Positions 26,058-33,765 of a stretch of DNA of 64,000 nt are shown in pieces. Within the stretch, counting starts at the first letter, position 1. Every line of letters begins with the position of its first letter. The notes under the pieces were generated by a model that was not told where the DNA came from, did not search any database, and worked only from the letters and a program-made list of their open reading frames with translations. The position numbers and the translations under genes are program-made. Origin of the DNA: Azospirillum thiophilum (GTDB lineage Bacteria > Pseudomonadota > Alphaproteobacteria > Azospirillales > Azospirillaceae); NCBI RefSeq assembly GCF_001305595.1, contig NZ_CP012407.1, positions 186,001 through 250,000 of the forward strand, in the 5' to 3' direction.

Positions 26058-27429
26058 CGCCGTCCTCGAGTCCGGTATCGCTGGAAGGCAGGGATGCGAG
26101 CGCGGCGGCAAGCTCGCCGCAGGCGGCAAAGGCGCGGGCGATCGCCGGTTCCGGCACCCCGTGGGCGCGCGCCGCCTCCGGCAGGGCGGCCACCGCATCG
26201 GCCTTCGCCGACAGCGCCCCGGCCAGCCGCCGGCCCAGCCCGTCGTCCTTGGTGACGGCGGCGACGGCTTCGCAAATCCGCTCGAACCTGATGGGGAAGC
26301 CGCCGCCACGCAAGCATTCCCAGCGGGTCGACGGCGCGATGACCCCCGGATCCAGCACCATCGGCGCAAAGTCGAATCGCGGGGTCAGGCCGATCCAGCC
26401 GTCGGGGCGCTTCTGCAGGGCGGTGTTGCGGCCATGGTTGTCGGTGTCGCCCATCGCCCGGTTCAGCAGGTCGCGCAGCACATACTCGACGATCTCCCCG
26501 GCCGGCTCGGTGCAGACGGCGTGGAGCACGGCGATGTAGGCCTCATGCGTCGTCTGGTGGCCGAAGGCGGCGACGCCGGCCGCGGACACCAGGCTTTCCT
26601 GGCCCAACCGCGTCACGCCCTCCGCCGACACACCGTTCGCCGATACGGTGCGGTCGAAGCGGGGGATCGCCAGCGTGTCGCCGCGGTGGATAAGCGGACG
26701 TCCGACCCGCAGGCCGAAACCGCGGGCGATCTCCAGATAGGGCGCCTCGCAGGCCAGGATCAGGCGATCCTCCGGCCCCTTCGCCCGCGACATCTTGACG
26801 ATGATGTGGTCGCGGGCCTCGTCATCCCCGACCAGGGAATCGGGATACCACAGCCCGTCGTCCTTGCAGGTCAGCAGCAGCTTCGGCCATGCGCCCTGGA
26901 CGCCGCTCGACCCCGAAGCGATCAGGGCGAAGCGACCGGCCATGTCCTGGAAGGCGGGGGAGCGGTCGAAGACCTCGTCCAGCGTCACACCGGGCACCGC
27001 TTCACCGCTCAGACGCTCCCGCTCGGCCTCATACGCCTGTTTGACGCGGATATTGCCGATGGGGCTCCCCGCCCCGCGCAGCAGAAGTGGGAAGGCGAAG
27101 CTCCCGTCATCGGGACCGAACCCCATCTCCTCCGCCAGACGGCGGCGGGCATGGCCCTGGGGCAGCAGGTCGAGCAGGAAGGGCGGCCAATGGTCCCGGC
27201 AATGCGCCGCCATATCGACCCGGTCGCGCACCGACACCGCCCGCCAGTCGGTCACCGGACACCCGGCGGCAAACTCCGCATTGCCGAAGGCGATGAAATA
27301 GAAAGGGTCGTACTCGAGCCGGGTGGGCGAGCGGATCCCGGCCCGGGTATCGGCGACCGCCAGATCGGCGGCATCGTGCCAGGCACCGTGATGATGGATC
27401 TGAACGATCAGGCTTGCACCGTCGCCCAT
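26044..27429 (-). CDS. HipA-like serine/threonine kinase toxin
   Basis: A 461-residue protein of the HipA kinase group. A Gly/Ser loop before the ATP-binding lysine is in SGSSGVQGAWPKLLL (173-186), the catalytic loop is GDTDNHGRNTAL (about 328-337) and the metal-binding Asp is in FDFAPM (353). HipA toxins phosphorylate aminoacyl-tRNA synthetases (GltX for E. coli HipA) and cause growth arrest; the target here is unknown. The ATG at 27429 is chosen because upstream codons run through an AT-rich promoter-like stretch. The HTH partner overlaps its 3' end. Together they form a toxin-first type II module. Confidence 0.85.
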   Translation of the reverse strand: MGDGASLIVQIHHHGAWHDAADLAVADTRAGIRSPTRLEYDPFYFIAFGNAEFAAGCPVTDWRAVSVRDRVDMAAHCRDHWPPFLLDLLPQGHARRRLAEEMGFGPDDGSFAFPLLLRGAGSPIGNIRVKQAYEAERERLSGEAVPGVTLDEVFDRSPAFQDMAGRFALIASGSSGVQGAWPKLLLTCKDDGLWYPDSLVGDDEARDHIIVKMSRAKGPEDRLILACEAPYLEIARGFGLRVGRPLIHRGDTLAIPRFDRTVSANGVSAEGVTRLGQESLVSAAGVAAFGHQTTHEAYIAVLHAVCTEPAGEIVEYVLRDLLNRAMGDTDNHGRNTALQKRPDGWIGLTPRFDFAPMVLDPGVIAPSTRWECLRGGGFPIRFERICEAVAAVTKDDGLGRRLAGALSAKADAVAALPEAARAHGVPEPAIARAFAACGELAAALASLPSSDTGLEDGDAAP

Positions 27430-27670
27430 GGCAGCTTGCCTCAGAGAAGCATTCCACTTCAATGGAGCGTTTATACAGGTTTTCTCGAATAAAGCACCAA
27501 TGAAATGGTATGTTTTATCGAAGGATCGACATCGACGACGCCGTTTCCGCCGATTGAGATGCGGGCGGACGCCCCGCACCAAAAGGCCGCAGCCCTGGAC
27601 GCGCTGATGTCGGCCGGCCATCGTGCTATGGTCCACGTCCCGATACGCCACCAACCAGGACCCTCCCGCC
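27430..27670. promoter_or_regulatory. Divergent promoter region between HipA-like and SDR genes
   Basis: About 240 bases separate the two start codons. The part at 27455-27520 is clearly AT-richer than its surroundings. It contains an imperfect dyad, TCGAATAAA near 27486 facing TTTTATCGA near 27513, a plausible operator for the HTH protein of the toxin pair. The right part is GC-rich leader of the SDR operon. No experimental promoter can be inferred beyond this. Confidence 0.4.
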
Positions 27671-28435
27671 ATGACAGCCGCCTACAATCCCATGGACCTG
27701 ACCGGACGCCGCATCCTGGTGACCGGGGCGTCGGCCGGGATCGGCCGGGCGACGGCGGTGGTGCTGGCGAAGCTCGGTGCAAGGCTGGTGCTGAACGGCC
27801 GCGACGAGGAACGGCTGGCCGAAACAGCAGATCGCCTGGAGGGCGAGGACCACGCCATCGCCCCCTTCGACCTGTCGGATCTGGAAGCTGTGCCGGGCTG
27901 GGTGAAGGGGCTGTGCGCCGACGATAAGCCCTTCGACGGCATCGCGCATTGCGCCGGCATCCAGACGCTGCGGCCGATCCGCATCTTCTCCGCCGCCTTC
28001 TTCGACGAGGTGATGCGGGCCAATCTGGGCAGCGCGCTCGCGCTCGCCCGCGGACTGCGGCAGAAGGGCTGCCATGCCGACCGGGCGGCCATCGCGCTGA
28101 TCTCCTCCACCGCCGCCACGGCGGCCTCGCCGGGCAACGTCGTCTATGCCGCCAGCAAGGGCGGCATCATCGCCGCCACCAAGGGGCTGGCGGTGGAGCT
28201 GCTGAGCGACGGCATCCGCGTCAACTGCGTGGTCCCCTCCATCGTCGAGACCGAGCTGATCGAGCGCGGCAAGCAGAAGCTGACCGCCGAACAGTACGAG
28301 CATCTGCGCACGCTGCAGCCGCTGGGCTTCGGCCATCCCGACGACATCGCCCACATGATCGCCTATCTGCTCGCCGACACCAGCCGCTGGATGACCGGAT
28401 CCATCGTCACGGTGGACGGCGGCCGCACCGCCTGA
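27671..28435 (+). CDS. Short-chain dehydrogenase/reductase
   Basis: A 254-residue classical SDR. NAD(P) binding is shown by ILVTGASAGIGRATAVVLA, the NNAG-like strand by AHCAGIQTL, the catalytic serine by ALISSTAATAASPG and the Tyr/Lys pair by VYAASKGG (YxxxK). The C-terminal WMTGSIVTVDGG is typical of FabG-like members. It is the first gene of an operon with the Rieske-only protein (8-base gap), the oxygenase catalytic protein and a GNAT enzyme, so it probably oxidises or reduces the same carbonyl or hydroxyl, perhaps on a sugar or acyl group. It was probably acquired together with its neighbours. Confidence 0.88.
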   Translation: MTAAYNPMDLTGRRILVTGASAGIGRATAVVLAKLGARLVLNGRDEERLAETADRLEGEDHAIAPFDLSDLEAVPGWVKGLCADDKPFDGIAHCAGIQTLRPIRIFSAAFFDEVMRANLGSALALARGLRQKGCHADRAAIALISSTAATAASPGNVVYAASKGGIIAATKGLAVELLSDGIRVNCVVPSIVETELIERGKQKLTAEQYEHLRTLQPLGFGHPDDIAHMIAYLLADTSRWMTGSIVTVDGGRTA

Positions 28436-28443
28436 GGTCTGCG

Positions 28444-29085
28444 ATGCAGAACGGCTCGCCCGAAACCCGCCCCGAAACCCGCTGGTTCCATCTCTGCATG
28501 GAGGATGATCTCGCCAGCCCCAACGCCTTCGTCACCACGCGGGTGGGGGCGGTGCCGCTGGTGGCGCAGAACATCAAGGGACGGGTGGTCGCCTTCCGCA
28601 ACGTCTGCACCCACCGCTTCGCCGTGATCCATGGCGAGCCGTCGGGCTGCGGCCCGTTGCGCTGCCCCTATCACGGCTGGAGCTTCGACGCCGACGGCGT
28701 GCCGGTGGGTCTGCCCTTCAACCCGACCGACTTCCAGCTGGAGACCGAGGGGCGCCGGCGGCTGGCCCTGCACCCGGCCTCGCTGGCCCGCTGCGGCCGG
28801 CTGGTCTTCGTCCGGGTGGCCTCCGACGGTCCGTCGCTGGAGGAGGAGCTGGGTGCGTCCCTCTTCGCCCGGCTGGCCGCCCTGTCCGACGCCTTCCCCC
28901 GGCGCGGCGACGCGCTGGAACCGGCCGAGGATTGGGAGAGGGTCGAGGCGGCCAACCTGCGCCTCCATCTGGCGCCAGACGGCATGCTGGTTATGCACAG
29001 TGCCGCCCCGCCCGGCGCCGGCGAGCGCTTCTCCCGCACCGTCACCCTTTATCCCGCCACAGCCGACGCGGAGCTGCCGGCTTGA
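28444..29085 (+). CDS. Rieske [2Fe-2S] protein lacking the oxygenase iron site
   Basis: A 213-residue protein that begins directly with a Rieske domain. The cluster ligands are Cys55, His57, Cys74 and His77 (CTHRF ... CPYHGW). From about residue 125 there is a shortened piece that aligns with an oxygenase catalytic domain (EDWERVEAANLRLHLAPDG, then LVMHSAAPPGAGERF). The D-x2-H-x4-H mononuclear iron motif is missing and roughly 100 residues are absent. The TGA at 29083 is part of the tnpB element end, so the natural C terminus was a few residues longer. The partner catalytic protein is encoded beyond the element. It probably serves as an electron-transfer subunit. Confidence 0.8.
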   Translation: MQNGSPETRPETRWFHLCMEDDLASPNAFVTTRVGAVPLVAQNIKGRVVAFRNVCTHRFAVIHGEPSGCGPLRCPYHGWSFDADGVPVGLPFNPTDFQLETEGRRRLALHPASLARCGRLVFVRVASDGPSLEEELGASLFARLAALSDAFPRRGDALEPAEDWERVEAANLRLHLAPDGMLVMHSAAPPGAGERFSRTVTLYPATADAELPA

Positions 29086-29181
29086 CATCCTCCCCACGGC
29101 CAAAGCCGGAAGATTCCTGAACTTCGCAGTACAGGTTCCTGTTTCACAGCGGACTGCTCAGAATGCCGAAGCACTCCAAGA
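29082..29181 (-). ncRNA. Candidate omega/reRNA at the tnpB element right end
   Basis: In IS200/IS605-group elements the RNA guide for TnpB comes from the 3' end of tnpB and the right end, with the guide taken from DNA just beyond the element. By that rule the scaffold would lie here, and the guide would be the complement of the last codons of the Rieske-only gene (below 29082). Hairpins around 29099-29113 support structure. Inferred from position only. Confidence 0.4.
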
Positions 29182-30306
29182 CTAACACCCGCTCCGCAGG
29201 CAGACACCGCCAGTCCCGGCGGCCAAGATATTGCGCGCTGCGTTGAGGTCACGATCATGGAAGCTCCCGCAATCTGGGCACCTCCATCTACGATCATCCA
29301 GCGTCAGCACATGTCCTGTGGCACCGCATTCGCTGCAATTCTTGGTGGAGGGGTAAAAGCGATCAATCTTGACCACTTTCCGCCCATACCACACCGCCTT
29401 GTAGGCGAGCATGCGGCTGAACTCACTCCAGCCCGCATCGGCAATGGACCGGCTATGGAGCTTTGCCCGCAGCATGCCGTTCACCGACAAGGTCTCGACG
29501 CAAACCGTTTGGTTTTCACGGATCAGTCGAGTGCTGAGTTGATGCAGGAAATCGCTCCGCGCATGACGCACGGAGGCATGGGCGCGGGCCACCTTCAGCT
29601 TGGCCTTTGCCCGGTTCTGCGATCCTATTTCCTTCTTCGACAGCCGACGCTGAAGGCGGGCAAGCCGCTTCTGGCGCTTGGCGAGGTGGCACGGATTGGC
29701 GATCTCTTCGCCCGTGGACAGGGTGGCGAAGTCCTTCAGCCCGAGGTCGATGCCGACGTCGCCGCCGCCGGACAGCGTCTCGACAGTGGCGACGACGCGG
29801 CAGGAAACATACCAGCGCCCGTCCGCTTCGCGCGTCACCGTCACCGTGGTCGGTTCGCTGGGGAGGTCACGCGACCACACCACATCCAGCGGCTCAGCCA
29901 TTTTAGCGAGCTTCAACCGGCCATCACGGTAGGTGAAGCCCGACTTGGTGAACTCCGCCGACTGCGGCCCGTCCTTGCGGCGGAATTTCGGATAGCGCGC
30001 CCGCCGCTGGAAAAAGTTGCGATAAGCCACGTCAAGGTGGCGAAGCGCCTGCTGAAGCGGGACGCTCGACACTTCGTTCAGCCACACGAACTCGGGCTGC
30101 TTCTTCAACGCCGTCAGCATGGCGTTCGTCTGGGTGAAGCCGCACCGCTCCTTGCGCTCCGTCCACGCCGCCTCCCGCAGAGCACGGGCACGATTGTAGA
30201 CCACACGCACGCATCCGAACGTCCGATTCAGCAGGTTTTCCTGCTCGGGCGTCGGATAGATGCGGAACCGATAGGCAGCCTCGACGGGCTTCAGCATTCC
30301 TGTCAT
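29182..30306 (-). CDS. tnpB: TnpB RNA-guided endonuclease (IS1341-type)
   Basis: A 374-residue TnpB. The N-terminal helix-turn-helix segment starts YRFRIYPTPEQENLLNRTFG. The RuvC-like triad is in DVGIDLGLKDFATL (Asp), VCVETLSVNGM (Glu) and DRDLNAARNIL (Asp), with a zinc ribbon CSECG ... CPDCG between the last two. All key residues are present, so it should be an active RNA-guided nuclease ancestor-type protein. It lies antisense to the operon it interrupts. The length is normal for the family. Confidence 0.93.
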   Translation of the reverse strand: MTGMLKPVEAAYRFRIYPTPEQENLLNRTFGCVRVVYNRARALREAAWTERKERCGFTQTNAMLTALKKQPEFVWLNEVSSVPLQQALRHLDVAYRNFFQRRARYPKFRRKDGPQSAEFTKSGFTYRDGRLKLAKMAEPLDVVWSRDLPSEPTTVTVTREADGRWYVSCRVVATVETLSGGGDVGIDLGLKDFATLSTGEEIANPCHLAKRQKRLARLQRRLSKKEIGSQNRAKAKLKVARAHASVRHARSDFLHQLSTRLIRENQTVCVETLSVNGMLRAKLHSRSIADAGWSEFSRMLAYKAVWYGRKVVKIDRFYPSTKNCSECGATGHVLTLDDRRWRCPDCGSFHDRDLNAARNILAAGTGGVCLRSGC

Positions 30307-30404
30307 GTAGAAGGGCTTATGACAATGTTCAAGTTTTGTTCTGATGGCATGGAACGGCTATTTCGCCTCATCCCCAAAGGCAGGGGTTTCTCCCGGAGGT
30401 TTGG

Positions 30405-31394
30405 ATGACGGCCCCCCACGTCCACGCTGTCATCCCCGAGGACGGCGCCTTCCTGCCGCACAGCCATTTCTGGACCGAAGAGGCCTTCGCCCAGGAGCGT
30501 GAGCGGGTCTTCGGCCGCTGCTGGCTCTATATGGGCGTGTTCGACGACACCAACCTCCTGACCGCCGAAATGGCCGGGCTGCGCTTCGAACTGCAGCGCA
30601 GGGGAGAGGCTATGGAGGGCGTCTGCCGCGACGGAGAGCGGGTGCGGCCGCTGCAGATCGACCGCTGCGGCGCCCTGGTCTTCGCCCGCATGGCGCAAGA
30701 GGGCGGGCCGACCCTGGCCCGGCATCTGGCGCCCTACGGCGAGCGGCTGGCGATGATGTCGGCCAACTTCCTGAACCCGGAAGCCCCGGTCGGCATCCCG
30801 TTCCAGGCCAACTGGAAGGCGCTGGTCGAGAACACGATGGACGATTTTCACGGCTCGACCGTCCATCCCGACACCATCCACCCCGCGGTCCATCCCGACT
30901 GGCAGACCCACCTCGTCACCGAGCGCCACGGCGCCAACAGCGATTCCCGCTGGCTGCTGGCCGACGGCACCGCCGGCTGGTGGGCGAAGCTGGACGCCAA
31001 GCTGCGCATGCGCCGCTTCGCCGACGAGCCTTTCTACCGCCACACCTTCATCTTCCCGAATTTCTATCTGGCGACCTTCTACGGCGCCACGGTGATCCCG
31101 CACCGGGTCGACCCGGTCGCCCCCGACGCCGCGGTCCTGCGGTGGCAGCTGTTCCTGCCCACCACCCGGCTGGAGACGGCGCGCGAGCAGGCCTTCCACC
31201 GCTCCACCGCCACCTACCTGATCCAATCCGCCGGCACCGTGATCGCCGAGGACCGACCGGTCTGCGAGGCGGTCCAGCAGGGCCGGCCCGGCATAGCCGA
31301 TCTTCCCCACATCACCGGCATCTATGGCCGACGCGAGCGCCGCATTCTCGACTTCCATCAGGCGATGCTGCGGCAGCTGGGGGAAATAGCGTGA
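30405..31394 (+). CDS. Rieske-type oxygenase catalytic subunit lacking the Rieske domain
   Basis: A 329-residue protein. Residues 20-60 are the usual N-terminal helix of ring-hydroxylating oxygenase alpha subunits (FWTEEAFAQERERVFGRCWL), but the whole Cys/His Rieske segment that should follow is missing. The catalytic part is complete: ANWKALVENTMDDFHGSTVH holds Asp146, His149 and His154 (D-x2-H-x4-H), and IAEDRPVCEAVQQG supplies the third carboxylate ligand. It has a strong ribosome site (CGGAGG) at 30394-30399. Electrons presumably come from the Rieske-only protein upstream. The GNAT gene overlaps its stop codon. Confidence 0.8.
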   Translation: MTAPHVHAVIPEDGAFLPHSHFWTEEAFAQERERVFGRCWLYMGVFDDTNLLTAEMAGLRFELQRRGEAMEGVCRDGERVRPLQIDRCGALVFARMAQEGGPTLARHLAPYGERLAMMSANFLNPEAPVGIPFQANWKALVENTMDDFHGSTVHPDTIHPAVHPDWQTHLVTERHGANSDSRWLLADGTAGWWAKLDAKLRMRRFADEPFYRHTFIFPNFYLATFYGATVIPHRVDPVAPDAAVLRWQLFLPTTRLETAREQAFHRSTATYLIQSAGTVIAEDRPVCEAVQQGRPGIADLPHITGIYGRRERRILDFHQAMLRQLGEIA

Positions 31395-31954
31395 GCGGCA
31401 CGCTGACCTTCATCGAGCCGACGGAGGAGCATGCCCAGCTCCTGCTCGACTGGCGCACCCGGCCCGACATCGCCGGCCAGATGCTGACCAGCGTGGCCTA
31501 CGACGTGGAGCGGCAGAAGGCGTGGCTGCGCCGCTGTGCGGAGCGCGACGATTATGTCCACCGCATCCTCTGCGTCGACGGCGTGCCGGCCGGCCATGTC
31601 TCCATCACCGTGACCGAGCCCGTCTGGAAGATCGCCACCATTGGCGTGCTGATGGGCGAGCGGGCGGGACGGATGGGGGCGGCCCCGCTGAACTTCGCCT
31701 ACATGCTGAATCATGTCTTTTTCACCATGGGGCTGCGCAAGGTGGTGAACCACATCCTGGGCACCAACAGCCCCCGCCTGCTGAAAGGCCAGCCGATGAT
31801 CGGCTATCGCCCGGTCGGCGTGCTGAAGCGCCAGGTGGTGAAGGACGGGCAGGAGATCGACCTGCACATCTTCGAGATGCTGGCCGAGGACTGGCTGAAG
31901 GTGCGCGGCCGGTTCGGGGTCTACCAGGACATGGACGGGCGGGAGTGGATGTAG
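31391..31954 (+). CDS. GNAT-family N-acyltransferase, PseH-like
   Basis: A 187-residue acyltransferase that starts with GTG at 31391, overlapping the stop of the oxygenase gene (GTGA). It opens GTLTFIEPTEEHAQLLLDWR, followed by RPDIAGQMLTSV and IGVLMGERAGRMGAAPLN, where the A/G-rich loop should bind the pantetheine of acyl-CoA. The overall pattern resembles PseH, which N-acetylates an amino sugar in pseudaminic acid synthesis. Tight coupling to the split oxygenase suggests the same substrate, perhaps an amino sugar. The acyl donor is unknown; the KAS III-like enzyme at 24520 is a speculative source. Confidence 0.8.
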   Translation: MSGTLTFIEPTEEHAQLLLDWRTRPDIAGQMLTSVAYDVERQKAWLRRCAERDDYVHRILCVDGVPAGHVSITVTEPVWKIATIGVLMGERAGRMGAAPLNFAYMLNHVFFTMGLRKVVNHILGTNSPRLLKGQPMIGYRPVGVLKRQVVKDGQEIDLHIFEMLAEDWLKVRGRFGVYQDMDGREWM

Positions 31955-32067
31955 GGGTGGGAGCCTCACCGGCTTCCAATCCCGACGCATGGAGACCAGA
32001 CCGCTGTCATTGAAATCGATGCAATCATTGTCTAACCTTCTCCTCCCGACATGCTCAGGAGCGACCG

Positions 32068-32313
32068 ATGGCCAGCATCACGATCCGGAACCTGGAGGAT
32101 CCGTTGAAAGCCCGACTGCGCATCCGTGCCGCCCATCACGGCCGCTCGATGGAGGATGAAGTCCGCCACATTCTGCGCGCGGCACTCACGGAAGAGAACC
32201 AACCGGTGACGGATCTTGGGGTGGCCATCCACCAGCGGTTTGCACGACTCGGCGGCGTCGAGGTGGCGGAGGTGAGGCGCGAAGCCCTACGGCCACCGCC
32301 GAGCTTCGACTGA
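32068..32313 (+). CDS. FitA/VapB-type ribbon-helix-helix antitoxin
   Basis: An 81-residue protein. The N terminus ASITIRNLEDPLKARLRIRA is a ribbon-helix-helix DNA-binding fold of the Arc/FitA type, with HGRSMEDEVRHILRAAL as the second helix. The C-terminal tail should wrap around the PIN toxin. It is followed directly by the toxin gene, with stop and start sharing one base (TGATG). An AGGAG ribosome site precedes the ATG. It would neutralise the toxin and repress its own promoter. Confidence 0.88.
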   Translation: MASITIRNLEDPLKARLRIRAAHHGRSMEDEVRHILRAALTEENQPVTDLGVAIHQRFARLGGVEVAEVRREALRPPPSFD

Positions 32314-32732
32314 TGATCGTCCTCGACACGAACGTGCTCTCGGAACTGATGCGCCCAACCCCGTCCGAAGCCGTACTCCGCTGGTTCGCCGGGCACTCCG
32401 CCGCCACCCTGTTCACGACGACGATCACCCAGGCGGAAATCCTGTACGGCCTCGCCCTGCTGCCGGAGGGGCGGCGTCGCAGCGATCTTCTGATGGCAGC
32501 GGAGCAAATGTTTGCCGAAGACCTCGACGGCCGGGTGCTGCCCTTCGACAGCATGGCGGCAAAAGCCTTCGCGCCCATCGCGGCGGGACGACGGCAACAG
32601 GGCCGGCCGACCGGTGCCTTCGATGCGCAGATCGCCGCCATCGCCGCATCCCGTGGCGCTGCCTTAGCAACCAGGAACGTGGCTGATTTCCTGGATTGCG
32701 GGATTCCGATCGTCAACCCGTGGGAGAGTTGA
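32313..32732 (+). CDS. VapC/FitB-type PIN-domain ribonuclease toxin
   Basis: A 139-residue PIN domain. Acidic residues that bind Mg are in MIVLDTNVLSELM (Asp5, Glu11), TITQAEILYGL (Glu) and TGAFDAQIAAIA (Asp). The C terminus NVADFLDCGIPIVNPW is standard for FitB/VapC. Known members cleave tRNA or other RNA, and binding by the upstream antitoxin blocks them. It is translated by termination-reinitiation after the antitoxin. The RNA target cannot be predicted. Confidence 0.92.
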   Translation: MIVLDTNVLSELMRPTPSEAVLRWFAGHSAATLFTTTITQAEILYGLALLPEGRRRSDLLMAAEQMFAEDLDGRVLPFDSMAAKAFAPIAAGRRQQGRPTGAFDAQIAAIAASRGAALATRNVADFLDCGIPIVNPWES

Positions 32733-32789
32733 GGCTGCCGTCCTGAAAGGAGCCGACCAGACGAGGCCAATAGGATGACTTGATAGCTT

Positions 32790-32828
32790 TTGCGCAAGAT
32801 GCCAGATTGATGGTGACAATTTGCGCAA
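32790..32828. promoter_or_regulatory. Paired TTGCGCAA palindromes upstream of the Xre/RES pair
   Basis: The 8-base palindrome TTGCGCAA occurs at 32790-32797 and again at 32821-32828, 31 bases apart, about three helical turns. The second copy ends 12 bases before the antitoxin ATG. Each sits in the same context (T before, G after). This is the pattern expected of an operator for the autorepressing antitoxin, which would place two dimers on one face of the DNA. Confidence 0.6.
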
Positions 32829-32840
32829 GGAAGGTTGGAC

Positions 32841-33290
32841 ATGGAGAATCCCGTTTCGCCTGCGGCTCTGGCCGAGCGCCAACGGGTGCTCGCCGCCACC
32901 CTCCTGGGGTTGGACCACCCGCCTGCCGACGATCTCGATGTGCTGCGGATGGTGCGGCGCCGGCTGTCCCCCCAGGCCGTCGGCGCCTTGCAGGCGGCCG
33001 GGCTCGATGCCCGCACCCTGGGGCGGATCATCCCCCGGCGCACGCTGGAACACCGCCGGCAGAAGGGGGAGGCGCTGTCGCTGGAAGAGAGCGAGCGCGC
33101 CTACCGCGCCGCCAGCATCGTCGCCCTGGCCGAGGCGGTGTTCGGCAACCGCGACAAGGCGCTGTCCTGGCTCCATGCCCCCCGCAGCCGCTTCGACGGT
33201 GAGGCGGCCATCGCCCTGATCGATACCGACATCGGCGCCCGTCTGGTGGAAGAGGCTCTGATCCAGATCGACGAGGGCTATTTCGCGTGA
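32841..33290 (+). CDS. Xre/MbcA/ParS-type antitoxin of a RES toxin
   Basis: A 149-residue protein with the two-part layout of RES-linked antitoxins: a helical head (residues about 10-90) for DNA binding and a C-terminal MbcA/ParS/Xre toxin-binding domain (RAASIVALAEAVFGNRDKAL, then WLHAPRSRFDGEAAIALIDT). The ATG at 32841 follows AAGG; a TTG two codons earlier is possible. The next gene overlaps by 4 bases (GTGA). It likely represses through the two palindromes just upstream. Confidence 0.85.
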   Translation: MENPVSPAALAERQRVLAATLLGLDHPPADDLDVLRMVRRRLSPQAVGALQAAGLDARTLGRIIPRRTLEHRRQKGEALSLEESERAYRAASIVALAEAVFGNRDKALSWLHAPRSRFDGEAAIALIDTDIGARLVEEALIQIDEGYFA

Positions 33291-33760
33291 GGCTCTGGCG
33301 GATCAGCAACCATGCCGATCTGCAGGGTGTGGGGGGCTTGCGCGCCGGCGCCCGCTGGCACACTCGGGGGCGCCCCATCGTCTATCTCGCCGAATCGCCG
33401 CCCGGCGCCCTGATCGAGATCCTGGTCCATCAGGAGATCGCCTCTCCCGCCGCCCTGCCGGACCGCTACCGCCTGCTGACCGTCGCGGCGGAGGACGGGT
33501 TGGTTCCCCTGGATGCGCCGCCGCTTCCCCCCGACTGGGCAGAGCGGACGGAGGCGACGCGCGCCGTCGGCGATGCGTGGCTGGCGAACGGCCGGTCGGC
33601 CCTGCTGCGGGTGCCGAGCGCCATCATGCCCGACGTGCACAATGTCCTGCTCAACCCGCTGCACCCGGATGCGGGGAAACTGCGGATCGCCGATGTGCAG
33701 GAGGTTCCCTTCGACCCGCGGCTGTTCAAGACCGTCCCGCCGGCCGCGACGCAGCCGTAA
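33287..33760 (+). CDS. RES-domain toxin (NAD-degrading type)
   Basis: A 157-residue RES-domain protein starting with GTG. It opens LWRISNHADLQGVGGLRAG and carries Arg23 in GARWHTRG, Tyr33 in IVYLAESP, Glu44 in GALIEILVH and the serine in RSALLRVPSAI, the residues that name the family. Known RES toxins (MbcT, Res of several bacteria) break down NAD+ and stop growth. The partner antitoxin overlaps its start. This is the third toxin-antitoxin pair within 8 kb. Confidence 0.9.
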   Translation: MRLWRISNHADLQGVGGLRAGARWHTRGRPIVYLAESPPGALIEILVHQEIASPAALPDRYRLLTVAAEDGLVPLDAPPLPPDWAERTEATRAVGDAWLANGRSALLRVPSAIMPDVHNVLLNPLHPDAGKLRIADVQEVPFDPRLFKTVPPAATQP

Positions 33761-33765
33761 CGGCT

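Larger units (their letters stand above)
29082..30392 (-). mobile_element. IS200/IS605-group element carrying only tnpB
   Basis: The right end (+ strand 29082 onward) reads TTGACATCCTCCCCACGG, so the sense strand ends in ATGTCAA, the cleavage end typical of this group. A subterminal hairpin lies around GGCCAAAGCC (29099-29108). The left end, near 30370-30392, has a CCCC/GGGG hairpin followed by GATGAGGCGAAATAG on the sense strand. There are no inverted repeats and no target duplication, as known for this group. The right boundary at 30392 is inferred from restoring the host reading frames. No tnpA transposase is present, so movement needs help in trans. Confidence 0.8.
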
